Shown piece by piece: positions 21,301 through 32,712 of a stretch of 64,000 nt of DNA. The position numbers were made by a program, and so were the translations under genes. Position 1 is the stretch's first letter. Every line of letters begins with the position of its first letter. The notes under the pieces are model-generated. The model worked only from the letters and a program-made list of their open reading frames with translations, was not told where the DNA came from and made no database searches. The stretch comes from Monocercomonoides exilis (taxonomy: Eukaryota; Preaxostyla; Oxymonadida; Polymastigidae): NCBI GenBank assembly GCA_001643675.2, contig LSRY02000003.1, forward strand, positions 1,044,001 to 1,108,000, in the 5' to 3' direction.

Positions 21301-23865
21301 GGATCCTTCTTGCTGACGCCAAACATGCACAAACTCTGAATCAGCGATGGAAATTGTTGGGACAGATGTCTATCAAGTGTGTATATGAAAAAGAAAAAAT
21401 GGAATATAATTCGTAAAATAAATAAAATAAAACACAATAAAAAACATTTTCAAAAAAAGTAATATTGAATTAAAATCAAAAATTTTTCTTTCAAATACCA
21501 ACGATTTTTCAAAAAGTTTTAAAATAACAATATACGAAAAATGCATTGAAAAGAAAACTTGGATCTTATAACAAACTGTTTCAGGAATCCAGAATAGAGA
21601 GCAGTTCATCAAAAACCAAATATCAATCTTGAACGATTCCAAAGCCAACGATCCGCTTTCCACGACAAACATTGGTGATGTGAAATACTTTGGCTCAGTC
21701 AAGTTCAAACCAGAGTCAACCTTCACGCTAATTTTTGATATACTCGTTTTACTATCCTTCTTTTGCCTCAGCAAAGACAGTGACTTTTGTGTGTCTGATT
21801 CACTCAAAAACACAAAGTCCACGTTTTTCAGCGTCAATTCCCCATTTTCCACATAAAACACTGAGATATTCGTATTCAGCACATTTCCCGGCTCAAAGGA
21901 CGTTGCAATGGAAAAAGATGAATCAATTCTAACTTTCTGCCCGTTGACAACACTAAGCTCTGTTTCCCCTGTTATTTTCTCTTCGATCACAATCCGGCAC
22001 AAAACAGACTTTATTGCACGCTCCAAGCAGTATTTCACAGTCTTGCACTGGCTGTTTTTCTCTCCTCCATATCTTCCACAGAGGAGATTGTCATTGCCTT
22101 CCGTGGGGTTCACTCTTCTCTCTGTCACCCCCTTTTCAAGCCAGTTGTCGTAAAAGCTGCTGTTCGACGCAGAAAACCAGCAGAAGACGCGGCTGTTCTC
22201 GTTGCTTGAAATGCAGTTGCTGAACGGATTGAACGATTGAATGTTGACATCTGAGCTGAACACGAAATGCACATCAAAACCGCTCTGTTTTGTTCTGTCT
22301 GTTGCAACATTGTTGTTGAAAAAGGTGAAAGAAATTGCTATTGGAGTCTCATCATTCTGCCAAAGTGGACTTATTCTTGATGAAATTGATGAAATAGTTT
22401 GTAGATTACTATCAATGGAAGATGAATAAGATGGAGAAGAACATACTCCCGAAGAAGAAGATAATTTGTTTGAAAGATTTATGTTCTTTTTCAAGTTCAT
22501 TCTCATTGCTCCTCCAGTGACCGCTATGCAATCACTAAACTGACTGTTGCTTATCACAACATTCAACTCTAACTCATCGAGCAAAATTCCTCCTCCGCTT
22601 CCATTAACAGCTTTGCAATTCTTGAATATTAGTTGATCCAAAACACATTTGTTTGCTTCAGTTGGTGCTAAATTTTCAACATTCCCAAAATAATCGTTTG
22701 CATTTTTTGCAGATCCTCCTTTGCTTTTGGACAAATATATTCCTCCCCCGCTTCCTGAAGAGCCTGACGTCAAAAATGAGCACTTTGTAATAGTAATCTC
22801 CTTTGTTGAGCCTTCAACATACAAACAACCTCCGCCACAATCTTTTCCCTTTGTGGAGCAATTTTCGAATACGCATCCATCCAAGTTTGTGATCCCGCAT
22901 CCAATCACACAAACACCTCCTCCTTCACGTAAAGCATAGCAATTCTCCACGCGGCATCCACTCATCTCAACTCTATCTTTTTCTCCTCCAACCACACACA
23001 ATCCACCTCCCTTTTGCTCGTTGATCGAAGCTCCTTCAGCTATACACCCCATAAAGCAATCTCCGACAAACGTTGCTGATTCCTTCATTGATTTTCGAAC
23101 ATACCACACTGTTTTTTTCGCACATCTTTGATAAGTGCTATTGTGAGATAAAAACGATCCAAATCCAATCATTCCATGAGTAAAAACACCAGACAAAGCA
23201 TTGTCAACGCAATAAAATTTGCTCGATTCAATATAAGTATTTTCGAATGAATCAAAAGCTTCAAAATTTTTCAGGTCATGTTGATTGCTTTTGTCAATAG
23301 CAGTTGCTTTCCAAGTAATGTTTGAAAAATGACTGTCGCTGATCAATTCTGAATTGCGAGAACCACAAATCAAAAATGGATTTTCAGGAAGTAGAACTAA
23401 ATTGGATAATTGTAATAAAGAATAGCAAGCTGATGAATCATTTCCTTTGATGAAATTTATCGATAAAGGATGGTTCATTTCAGATAAAGATTTTTCTGAG
23501 GAAAATGTGAAGTTGAAAATATTAAAGACACAATTTGATGATGAAAATAGTGTGGGTTCATGTTTTCCGGATATTTGCATGGAACAAGAATGCATTGTAA
23601 GTGCAGAATTTAAAGCAAAATTGTTTCGAGCCTCATCGTTAATTTGGCAAAGAACAACTCGATTAAGCTCAAGAGATGAATTTACAATATTCAGTGTTGA
23701 CTTGATAGTTGATTTTACAACACTTTCATAAGTTTGATGTTGCGTAAATGAATAAAGTGATTGATAGTTGTAAAATGGAACGTTATCCAAAGAAATTTGG
23801 AATTTATCCGAACAAAAAGCATCAATTATAAATAATGTTACCGCAAGATATAAGCAAGCGGTCAT
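18376..23865 (-). CDS. Large beta-helix surface protein, two exons (about 1760 aa)
   Basis: Exon 1 is 23865-21577, the intron is 21576-21370 (207 bp, GTTTGT...TGATAG), and exon 2 is 21369-18376; the join stays in frame. I chose the ATG at 23865 because it places a clean signal peptide (MTACLYLAVTLFIIDAFC) at the N-terminus; the frame stays open further upstream. The ectodomain has Gly-rich beta-helix turns (REGGGVCVIG, GKDCGGGCLYVEG, GSGGGIYLS) and at least two module starts of the type LLCGR...CKTVKYCLERA and LSCGLTAQPCKTIATALIHF. A membrane span near residues 1700-1726 precedes a 34-residue tail with Arg/Ser-rich sequence. It is the same architecture as the plus-strand protein at 50480-58194, without the kinase-like end. 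I infer surface localisation; no catalytic site was recognised. Confidence 0.82.
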
Positions 23866-24003
23866 ATATGTCTTTCTATTCGAAAAATGAAAAAATAAAA
23901 AAAAATTTAAGATCATATGGCACATAAATATGTGAAAAAAAGAAAGAAAAAAATAATGATATGGGCTAGATTCCACTGTATCAATTACAAAATTGCGGTC
24001 TAA

Positions 24004-27000
24004 ATGTCGGAATTGGACACAAAGTCGATTGGTTCGACATCGTCGTCATCATCGACTGATGTAGCCGTAACATTTGCAAGATTTGACGCAATGGATAAAT
24101 CGTTTGACTTATTTTTATACAAAAATATTTTCCGAGAAAAGCAGAAAAATAATTTAGTGTTTTCTCTTTTTTTACACCATTTGCAAATGTTTGTTTTCAA
24201 TTGTTATATATTTGAGAATTACTTCATTGGTTGCTTTTTTAGAGAAGGATTCAGCTGCCAAATTTTGCGGTTATCATCGTTTGTGTGCTAATGGCATTTC
24301 AATCAACTTTTGTTCCATTGAAAAGAAACGTCACTCACGTTGGCATTGTTGAATTTAACAAGGCTGTTGGGTGTGCGATTTTCATCATTCAAAATTCTCA
24401 AAAAGAAATATCATTTATTTTATAATCCTCTACAGCCTTTACTTTGATCCTTCATTTTATACGCCGTCATTTAGCAGCCTTGCAGTTTTTGTTATTCTTT
24501 TTGTTGCATTTATTTTATTCATTCTCGTTGGATCTGTTTTTGCATGTATTATGATCCAACACGAGAAAAAATTTCCGTTCTTCGTTCAAAGGACGACTCA
24601 AATTTTTACTCTTATTTTGACCACGTTTGGGATGATTCCTATTATTAGCATATTGTCCCTTCCATTGATATGTTTTTATAAATCTCTACACCCTGACGAC
24701 AATTTTTGCGAGAATGATCCTCTGTTACTTCCGTTAATGATTATCTGTATTATTGCTTTGCCGCTTATAATTGTCTTTATTTGGCTTTACCGCGTGTTTG
24801 TGTTCAACCCTAACGGAATCCAAGGGAACATGCTCGCTTCACGTCACGGCAGATACAACGCTCTGATAAGCATACTGCTCATTGCAGACTCGATGGCCGC
24901 GGTTCTGCTTGCGGACGAAGAGAGCGTCATCGTCAGCGTCGTGCACACTTTTCTGCTTGCTATCGCTATCGCCATCTGTCTCGTCGGTCAGCCGTTCCAC
25001 CGGCTCAAAGGGAACGTGCTGGTCTGCAGCTGCCTCGGCGTGAGCTTTGGCGGTGGGATTGCCTCGTTTTTCCTGGAGCTCATCGACAGCTCAGCTGCAG
25101 CCATTGGCAACATCGGCGCCGGTGTGATTTTCTGGATCGTGCTTGTGCTTCTGTGTGCGGGCTTTGGGGTTGCGTGTGGCGTGCTGATGCGAAAGAGGAT
25201 GAGACACATCTGGATTGTGGAGCCTTATCAGTGCAAAGCGAAGACAGACAGAAACGAAGAAGTCGTCGAAGTCGGGTTTGAACTGAAACTGGGGAAAAAC
25301 ATGGTGCAGTTGTATTCTTCTGTGCCGGAAAGAAGACATGCTGAAAAAACAGCTGTTGGAAGGCCAGCCAGCTCTGCTGTGAGCAAGTTAGGACCACTCA
25401 ACTCTTCTTCCAATTCATCATCTTCTTCCTCTTCTTCCTCTTCCAGTTCTTCTTCTTCCTCCTCCTCATCCTCTTCCTCATCCACCTCCTCCTCAGTATA
25501 CAGCACATCCAACGGGTCAGGCCTGTGCTCGCCTTCTCCTCTCACCTCGCCAACAACTGGAATGCCCACCTTCACGTCTCCTCTGGCTGTGAATGTCGAT
25601 CTGCACCAGATGTCTCCGGAATGCTCCTCGCCTGTGACATCGCCTTCGCCCGCCCTATCGCTTTCGCCGCTTATCATGTCTTCCACCTCTTCGACTTCGC
25701 TGCTTCCTCTTTGCTCTTCCTCTTCCTCTTCTTCTTCCTCCTCATCTTCTTCTTCTTCCTTGTCTTCCATTTACTCCTCCACCACGTCGCTGACTTCATC
25801 CACAGACAGACTTCTCCCAAAGCAGAATCCGAATGCAACAAACGGGTCTGACAAAGTCCTCTCGCCAATCGCCAACGAAGACACGCCTTTCAGCGAAATT
25901 GCCTCTCCCTCAGCGCCTCAGGCAAGCTTCTCTTCCTCTTCTTTGGCTTCGCTGTCATCAACTCTGGCTTCTTCAAACACATCTTCTTCTTCGTCTTCGT
26001 CTTCGTCTTCATCATCATCTTCTTCTGCTCCAGCCAAACCAATTAATCGCTCAAATTCCTCTTCCTTCTCCCGTTCGATGCAGCTACAAGTAGTTCCGTT
26101 TGCCTCGTCCTCCCTCACATCGCCCACAAAACCTTCCACGCCACTCACAAGCCCAACTCCCTTAACTTCAGAAAATCCTCTTTCTCCGACTTACACAAAC
26201 ACCTCGTTCCATCTCATCTCCACACACAACCCGTCCCCCTTGGTCAATTCGTATGGCGACAAAGGAATGAAAAAGTGGGGGCAGCAGTCTTCTTCCTCTT
26301 CCTCCTCTTCCTCATCATCATCGTCGTCGTCTTCTTCTTCTTCTTCTTTGTCTGCCTCATCTGCTTCGTTAGAACCAGCCGGCGTCTCCTCCATTCTTTC
26401 TGCGCAGAACGCCAAAAAAGTGATCAAACCTCTCCACAAACCAGAAGACATCGAAGTCAGACTTCGTTTTCTGTACGACCCAGCCATTATGAAGCTCGAC
26501 TGCTACAGCCAAATTGTCGCCTTTGCCGAAGAGATCTACTCGTCTGCCCTGAAAAAACAGCGTTTTGAGAACTCCGCCGACCTGCTTGTTTCCTACATCC
26601 TCTTTCTGGACGTGTTCCGCGAGTGCCACAAGCAGCGCATCAGCCGGCGCGGCGTCTCCGTCCAAGTTGCGCGTCTTCTGCGGCGTGCGTGCGAAAGCTG
26701 CCCCGGCTGGACAAACCGCTGGATGGTGTATCAGAAGATGAAGATGATGGAGAGCGTGCTGGGCGAGCTGACAATCGAGGGAGAAGACATGGCAGCTTCG
26801 GGCAGTTTCAATGGGAGTCTTGTTGGAGCAGCAGGGGCAGCGATGGGGGCGCCAGGCATTATGCACAGAGAGAGCTTCAGCACGGCGTATGGAAGGAACA
26901 CGCCAGCAGCGATGATGCTGCACAGCAGCTCGATGAAGTCGCTGGGGTTTGACGAGGATGCGTATGCGAAGGATGCGCTGGATGTGGAAGGCGGGAGAGG

Positions 27001-30000
27001 GAACAGCTCGTACATGATGCATGTGCAGCTGCAGCAGGCGAGCAAAGACGTGGAGCTGGCGAAGGCGCACCTGCTGCGTGTGTGGATGCTGCTGTCGCGG
27101 CGTGTGGTGGATGTGCAGATGGTGATGAAGCACGCAGTGGAGAGCATCAACTACCGCGAAGAGGCTCAGCACATCTTCGTCGGCCTGATGGAGAGCCACC
27201 CGGAGAACACGAATGTCATGCGGCAGTATGCGCTGCTGCTGCGGGATGTGTTTATGGACGAGGAGGCAGCTGCCAGCCTATTGCACGAGGCAGACTCGAT
27301 TGAGGAAGAATTCACGGCGATGGAGAACTCGGCGATGGACACGATATCGCTGATGTCGATCCACTCGTACAACAACAACAACGAGCTGTCGCCAGGGCAG
27401 GGGATGACTGACAGAGAAGACGTGAAGGAGGACTCGGGGACAGATAACTGGGAGCTGCGGAAGCTGAACAACAAGCTGGGTGCAGTTGAGTACGAAGGAG
27501 CATATTCAGATGCGAGCTCGAAGCAGAAGATGGAGTCGGACAACTGGAACGAGCGGATGCTGGAGCAGCAGCTGGCAGACATTACAGAGCGGACGGAGAG
27601 GACAGAAAGAACTGACAGAGAGGGTGGAGCACATAGCTTGGTAACAAAAGGGTATCGTGACAGACAAGGAGAGCTGAAGAAGCGGATGGCGATGAAGAAG
27701 AAGGACAAGAAGAAGGAGAGAAAGATGAAGTCGCGAAGGAACCTGTCGGAGACGGTGATGGTGACGCAGAACAAGACGAAGAAAATTGTGGTAGCGCTGT
27801 CGCTGCTGTATCTGACGCTGATTCTGGTGCTGATCATCTTTATGGTCTCTTATTTCTGGGCTAATTCGCAGTTCTCCAAAGCAACGGTCTCTTCTGATAA
27901 TGTGCGAAAGGGCGTGCGGATCTCGGCTGAGCTGAATGCCGTGTTCCATCTGATGGAGCTGTACATGTTTGTGTTCTCAAATCGCACAGATATCGGTCTT
28001 TCAATGCAGGAGATGAAGGAAATGCTCGACGTGATTAAAGCTGATGCAGTCATTGCCAGCCAAGAGTCCTATTCGCGTTTCTCAGGCTTCTACAAGAACT
28101 CCTACCAGGAGTCGTCGTGGAAGTCCACAGACAACGTGTGGCTTGAGCCGACCCTGGATGCGCAGTATCAGGTTGTGGCGATGCGGGAAAAGAAGCTGTC
28201 GATGCTGTCGCTCATCAGCTGGGCGCAGGACATTCTGAACGAGGTGTTTGTGGACATGGACATCATGAGCGTGTCGGAGAGCCACATGCAGCAGGTGGCC
28301 TGCACATTTGCAATGAACATCCCATACATCCTATCGGAGAGGCTGAAGAAGCTGAGCTCGGATGCGTTTGTGGATACTTCTGACCTGATGTCTGAGGCAA
28401 CTGTGGTGTTTGCTATCTTTCTCGCAGCGTGTTTTGTGCTGAACATCTGTCTGACATTCCTTCCGTTGTACATTCTGATTAAGCATTTGATAAGGCAGTG
28501 GAAGCAAAAGCTGAGGAACCTGTGCAACTGCACGCCTGAAGAAGCGCAGAAGATTGTGAGCAAACTCGAAGGGAAGCAGAGCCACGAATCGAACAGAGAG
28601 CAGGATATTGCAAAGAAGGAGGCGAAGGAAGCGCAGCAACAGCAACTGCAGCAGCAACAACAGAGGAACACATCGTCGACAAGCACAAGCACAGCCAGCG
28701 GGAGGCCAAACGTGGTGGACGACAACGAGAACGAGTGCTGCAACAACTCTGACTACAACATGAGCGACGTGGACAGAGACTCGAACGTGAAGATGCCCTA
28801 TCGCCTGTCTGTTCCTGACTCCATCGCTCTCGATATGCAAGGCGTCTCCACGCCTTCCTCACACAGCAGTATTTCACCACTTATGGCCCACACCATGTCC
28901 CCACCGTATTCGATGACGCCCATGCCGAAGTCTCCTCTTTCTTCCATTTCATTCCAGACAACACCTCAAAGCGTGTCCCCGCAGGGCAGTTTTTCGATGC
29001 CGCTGGAAGCATCGGCGTCTGAAAACAAAAGCATAAAGACGAAGACGCTCTCAACATATTCTCTTCTGCAGGAGGCAAACTCTGATGCCACTTCTGGGCA
29101 ACCTGCTGCGAGCAAGCGGCAGGCCACAGACAGACAGACAACCGAGCGGCGCGAGCGGCTGTCATCTTCGCTGTCGATTCAGTCATTCCCCAACCTCGTC
29201 ACGTTCCAGTACAACAGTGAGGCTAATCTTCTTCCGTCTCAGCATCATCCATTACCCCCTGGAGAGCGAGAGCCAAAGAAGCACCACAAGAAGCTGTCAG
29301 CGCGGTCGAACTCGGCCAGCGACGGCTCCTCTTTCACGTCACGCGGCACGTCCACAAACACCGAAGACTCGTCGCATTCGCTCAGCGGCAACTCAGAGGA
29401 GTCCAAAATGAAGCGGCTGCAGCGGCGGAAGGAACGGAAGGAGCGGAGGAAGAACAAAGAGAGGGAGAAGCGCATCCAGATGGAGCAGCAGTACATCGCC
29501 GAGAAGGAGTCGGAGGAGAAGCGGAAGTTGGCGCAGAGGATGGCCGACTTCGATGCGCGTGTGTCGCATGTGAAGGGCATCATTCCGAAGAGCATCTGGT
29601 TTCGAGTGATTGTCGGCACAGTGCTGCTGATTGTGTCGTCGTCTGTGTTTTTTATTGTGGGAATATACTTCTTCTCGCAGTTTTCAAATATCACTGCGAA
29701 CATCGTGGTGAATGTGTACAGGCGTGTTATTTTGGTGCAGATTTCTGGATGCACAACGATGATGTTTGCCAATGCAACATATCCGCTTGCTGCTCCAGAT
29801 CTGGAGAGAGTGTTTGATGGATTCACTTCTCCTGCCATTCTGTCGAATAAATTCTGCGTGACGAGGCAAAGCCTGCGCAATGTGATTGGCGTGCTGGCTC
29901 AGCACTTTGCAGAACTGACGACGATATTCATATCAGGGTCAGAGAGTATGCCTCCCACTGGAGACGAGGCATTCAACAAGATTATTATCTCCAGGACACA

Positions 30001-31003
30001 AGGAAGCGACGATGTGCTGACAATGCTCGCATCAAGTGTGTGCGAGTGCATCACAGAGAAGGGAATTAATGTTAGTTGTCCAGCGGAAAAGCTTCCAGGC
30101 ATAACAGGCACGTATTTTGGAGTTCAAGAGCTTTGCACCAGATTTGTAGAAGCAGCGACTGCTGTTAGAAATTTGGACGAAAATCAATACAGCTATACGA
30201 ACGTGAACTATCAGCACTTGATCAAGTCAGCAACGCAAGATTTGCAGTATGGAATAGATCTTATTGAGCTTCACTACACCGATGTTCTTGATGCATTTGT
30301 TGCCAATTCGTCGAGTGTGATGCTTGTTCTGTTTGTGACCATCGCGGTGTTTATGGTGACGATTGCCTGCACCTTCTTTTTGTCGCTTCCGCCGTCGATC
30401 AACAGAGTGGCGGAGCTGACGGAGTGCCTAAGTGACATGTCAGCATCGTCGTCGCTGGTGGCGCAGTGGAAGGAGGAGATGAGCATCGGCGTGGAGTCGT
30501 GGGACTCCATCCACCAGAACATTGTGGAGGCTGCAGGCTCGCTGATCAGCGACATGAAGGACGACAAGCCGCTGACGCTGCTGTCGCAGGAGATGGACTC
30601 GCTGCTGGCAGCTTTCAGCGCGCACTGCGCAGCGGAGGAGGTGATGATGGAGCGCTGCAGCTACCCGACAAAGGCGAGGAGCAAGCACGACACGGTGCAC
30701 GTGTGGATCTTCAGGAAGATGATTGATGTGTGCCAGCAGTTCCAGAAGGGAAAGCCTTCGATGACAGAGATTGATTTGATCTACCAGGCAATTGTGAAGG
30801 ACGAGGTTGATTCGATGGATCGGGAGCTATCTTCGTTTATTCAGGCTTCGTGTAGCGATATGGCGGTGGATGACTTGCTTCATTCGTTGGAGAATGTTGT
30901 TCCACGGTGTGTGGTTGAGTTTTACAAGGGCCCCAACGCCACAATGGTGGAAAAAATGAACTTTGAGCAGGTTAAGGAGCGTATTGATAGCAAGACAGAG
31001 TAG
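24004..31003 (+). CDS. Tmc-like polytopic membrane protein with C-terminal hemerythrin-like domain (about 2282 aa)
   Basis: Exons are 24004-24156, 24243-24370 and 24436-31003; the introns (86 and 65 bp) have GT/AG borders and the joins are in frame. The N-terminal third has about ten hydrophobic spans. A long Ser-rich low-complexity region (about residues 410-740) follows. Helical repeats resembling TPR/HAT units come next (VRLRFLYDPAIMKLD; EEAQHIFVGLMESHPENTNV). More membrane spans then alternate with charged and Gln/Ser-rich loops: IVVALSLLYLTLILVLIIF, VFAIFLAACFVLNICL, VIVGTVLLIVSSSVFFIVG and VMLVLFVTIAVFMVTI. This matches the TmcB/TmcC-like proteins of parabasalids and oxymonads, from memory. 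The last 170 residues resemble a hemerythrin: start WKEEMSIGVESWDSIH, then HCAAEE...YP...HDTVH. It is much richer in G+C than its surroundings. Function is unproven; sensing is an inference. Confidence 0.82.
25401..25500 (+). repeat. Ser-codon low-complexity tracts in the Tmc-like gene
   Basis: Pyrimidine-rich runs of TCT/TCC/TCA code poly-Ser. Further tracts in the same gene lie near 25715-25770, 25980-26030 and 26288-26350. Confidence 0.8.
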
Positions 31004-32443
31004 CCATGCTATCTTCTTTTTTATTAATGAATTACAATGATTATAAATATTTAGTTTCTTTATGAATGTGTGAATTGTGCACTTTGTTTTTGTTGAGTTT
31101 TTATGTTATGGAATTATGTATGTATAAACTGACTTCTTTATAGCAAGCACTGAGCTAAAATATGAAGCAATTCACAAATGTTACTTTGCATTTCCACTAA
31201 TTTACAAATCCTAAAATTTCAATTTTGAATTCTTTTCGTATGATTTCTAAAAAACTTATTCGAACATATTTTTAATTGATTATTTGGTTCTTTGTTTCTT
31301 TTTTCTTTTCTGGATATAAATTTTATGGATAGTTTTCATGTTGTTGTGCCTAGTGGAGTAGAAAGATTTTTTCATTCATTCTTTAATTTTTCTTTGCTTT
31401 TCATAATTTTTTTTCTTTTTTCTGTTTTATTTCCTTTTCTTTCTTTCTTTTGTTTAATTTTATTTTTTAATTTTATTTTATGTTTCATCCGAATTAATTG
31501 GTTGCTTTATTTTGTATGAAAAAATCTGTCTGCTAAGCTCTCAAAAGACAGAAATTTCTTATAAAGAAACTGTTTTTCAGTCCATCATTGACGATGCTTT
31601 ACATTTTTATGTATTTGAATATGTATTTCTTTGTTTAATTAACTTTTCTATTCTTTTTTCTTTTCATTTTTTAAAGTCAGCATGTATACTTGAATGCCCC
31701 TTGATTTGTTTATCGTTTATTGTCACCGACTTCTCTTCCTGTTTACCAATGTTTTACCCTATTTTGATTGTGCGTAATATGATTAATGTTTCAAAACACA
31801 ACAATTCTTGTTTTTAAAAGCCAAGGTTGTTTCTTTGTAACTTTTAATTTGCCCACCAACCGTCTTTCAATTTATAAAAAATTTGCATTTCAAAGTTCTT
31901 TTTTAAATTTAAAGAAAAAATAATTATGTGAAAATCTTTATAATTTTTTTCATTGAACACAAATTGATTGAAGCAATTCGGTGGTTTTAATTATTATTTT
32001 TATTATTAAGTTTTATAGTTCATCTTTCTAACGAAAAATTAAATAAAACAAGAAAAGTATAGAAAAAAAAGAAAGAAAGAAAGAAAAGAAAAGAAAAAAC
32101 CCATTCTTTATTTGTTGGCGTTAATTTTTGCCAAATTTTGGAATCGAGATTTACACCTAAAGATTTTTTTAAGTAGAAAAATTTATTCGATATTGCAAAT
32201 GTTTATTCAAGATCGAAAATACATTAATCCCAATTTTTATTTTTTATTCCATATTTCTAATTCAAATCAGTAATTATTCTCTTGTTGAATGATAAAACAA
32301 ACTTGATAATTTCGAATATAATAATAATTTGTTGAGATTTTTTTTGTGTTTGGATGTGTGTAATAGCAAATATATTTCATAGTTTCTTCGAATATGAAAA
32401 TCTGTACTTGTGCAAAGGATGAAAAAGAAAGCCATTTATTGTA
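31004..32443. other. Gene-poor AT-rich DNA
   Basis: Several short open stretches are T-rich and hydrophobic by composition only. No protein family, start context or splice pattern supports a gene. Confidence 0.5.
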
Positions 32444-32712
32444 TGGGGGAAAACAAGAGACTTCAAGCTTTTTCATTGAAAAATTTTGCACTTTTCATTG
32501 ACTTTTTAAAATCAATAAACATAATAAAAATGGGTCCATTTTTTGACATTCATGAAACGTTGGAAAACTTAACGTTTTGATTTCAACGATACCTGTTTAC
32601 GGATATGAAAATCAAATTTATTTTGTAATCTGAGAAAGATATACAAAGTTTGAATGAAGCAATAATTTTGTGCTTTGTGCATATAAAGCTTGAAAGTCCG
32701 TATTTTCCCCCG
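32444..32712. mobile_element. MITE-like element with terminal inverted repeats (copy 2 of the dispersed repeat)
   Basis: The left end TGGGGGAAAACAAGAGACTT and the right end ...AAGTCCGTATTTTCCCCCG form an inverted repeat of about 27 bp with a few mismatches, ending in TCAAGCTTT/AAAGCTTGA on the inner side. TA lies on both outer sides (32442-32443 and 32713-32714), as for Tc1/mariner-type MITEs. At about 269 bp it has no coding capacity. A degraded copy lies at 4190-4455. Confidence 0.75.

Noticed and set aside
25228-26487. Acidic Glu-rich open frames on the minus strand
   Set aside because: They are reverse-strand readings of poly-Ser codons in the Tmc-like gene.
31292-31817. Hydrophobic open frames in the gene-poor tract
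   Set aside because: Phe/Leu/Ile-rich composition is expected of T-rich DNA; there is no start context, splice pattern or family motif.
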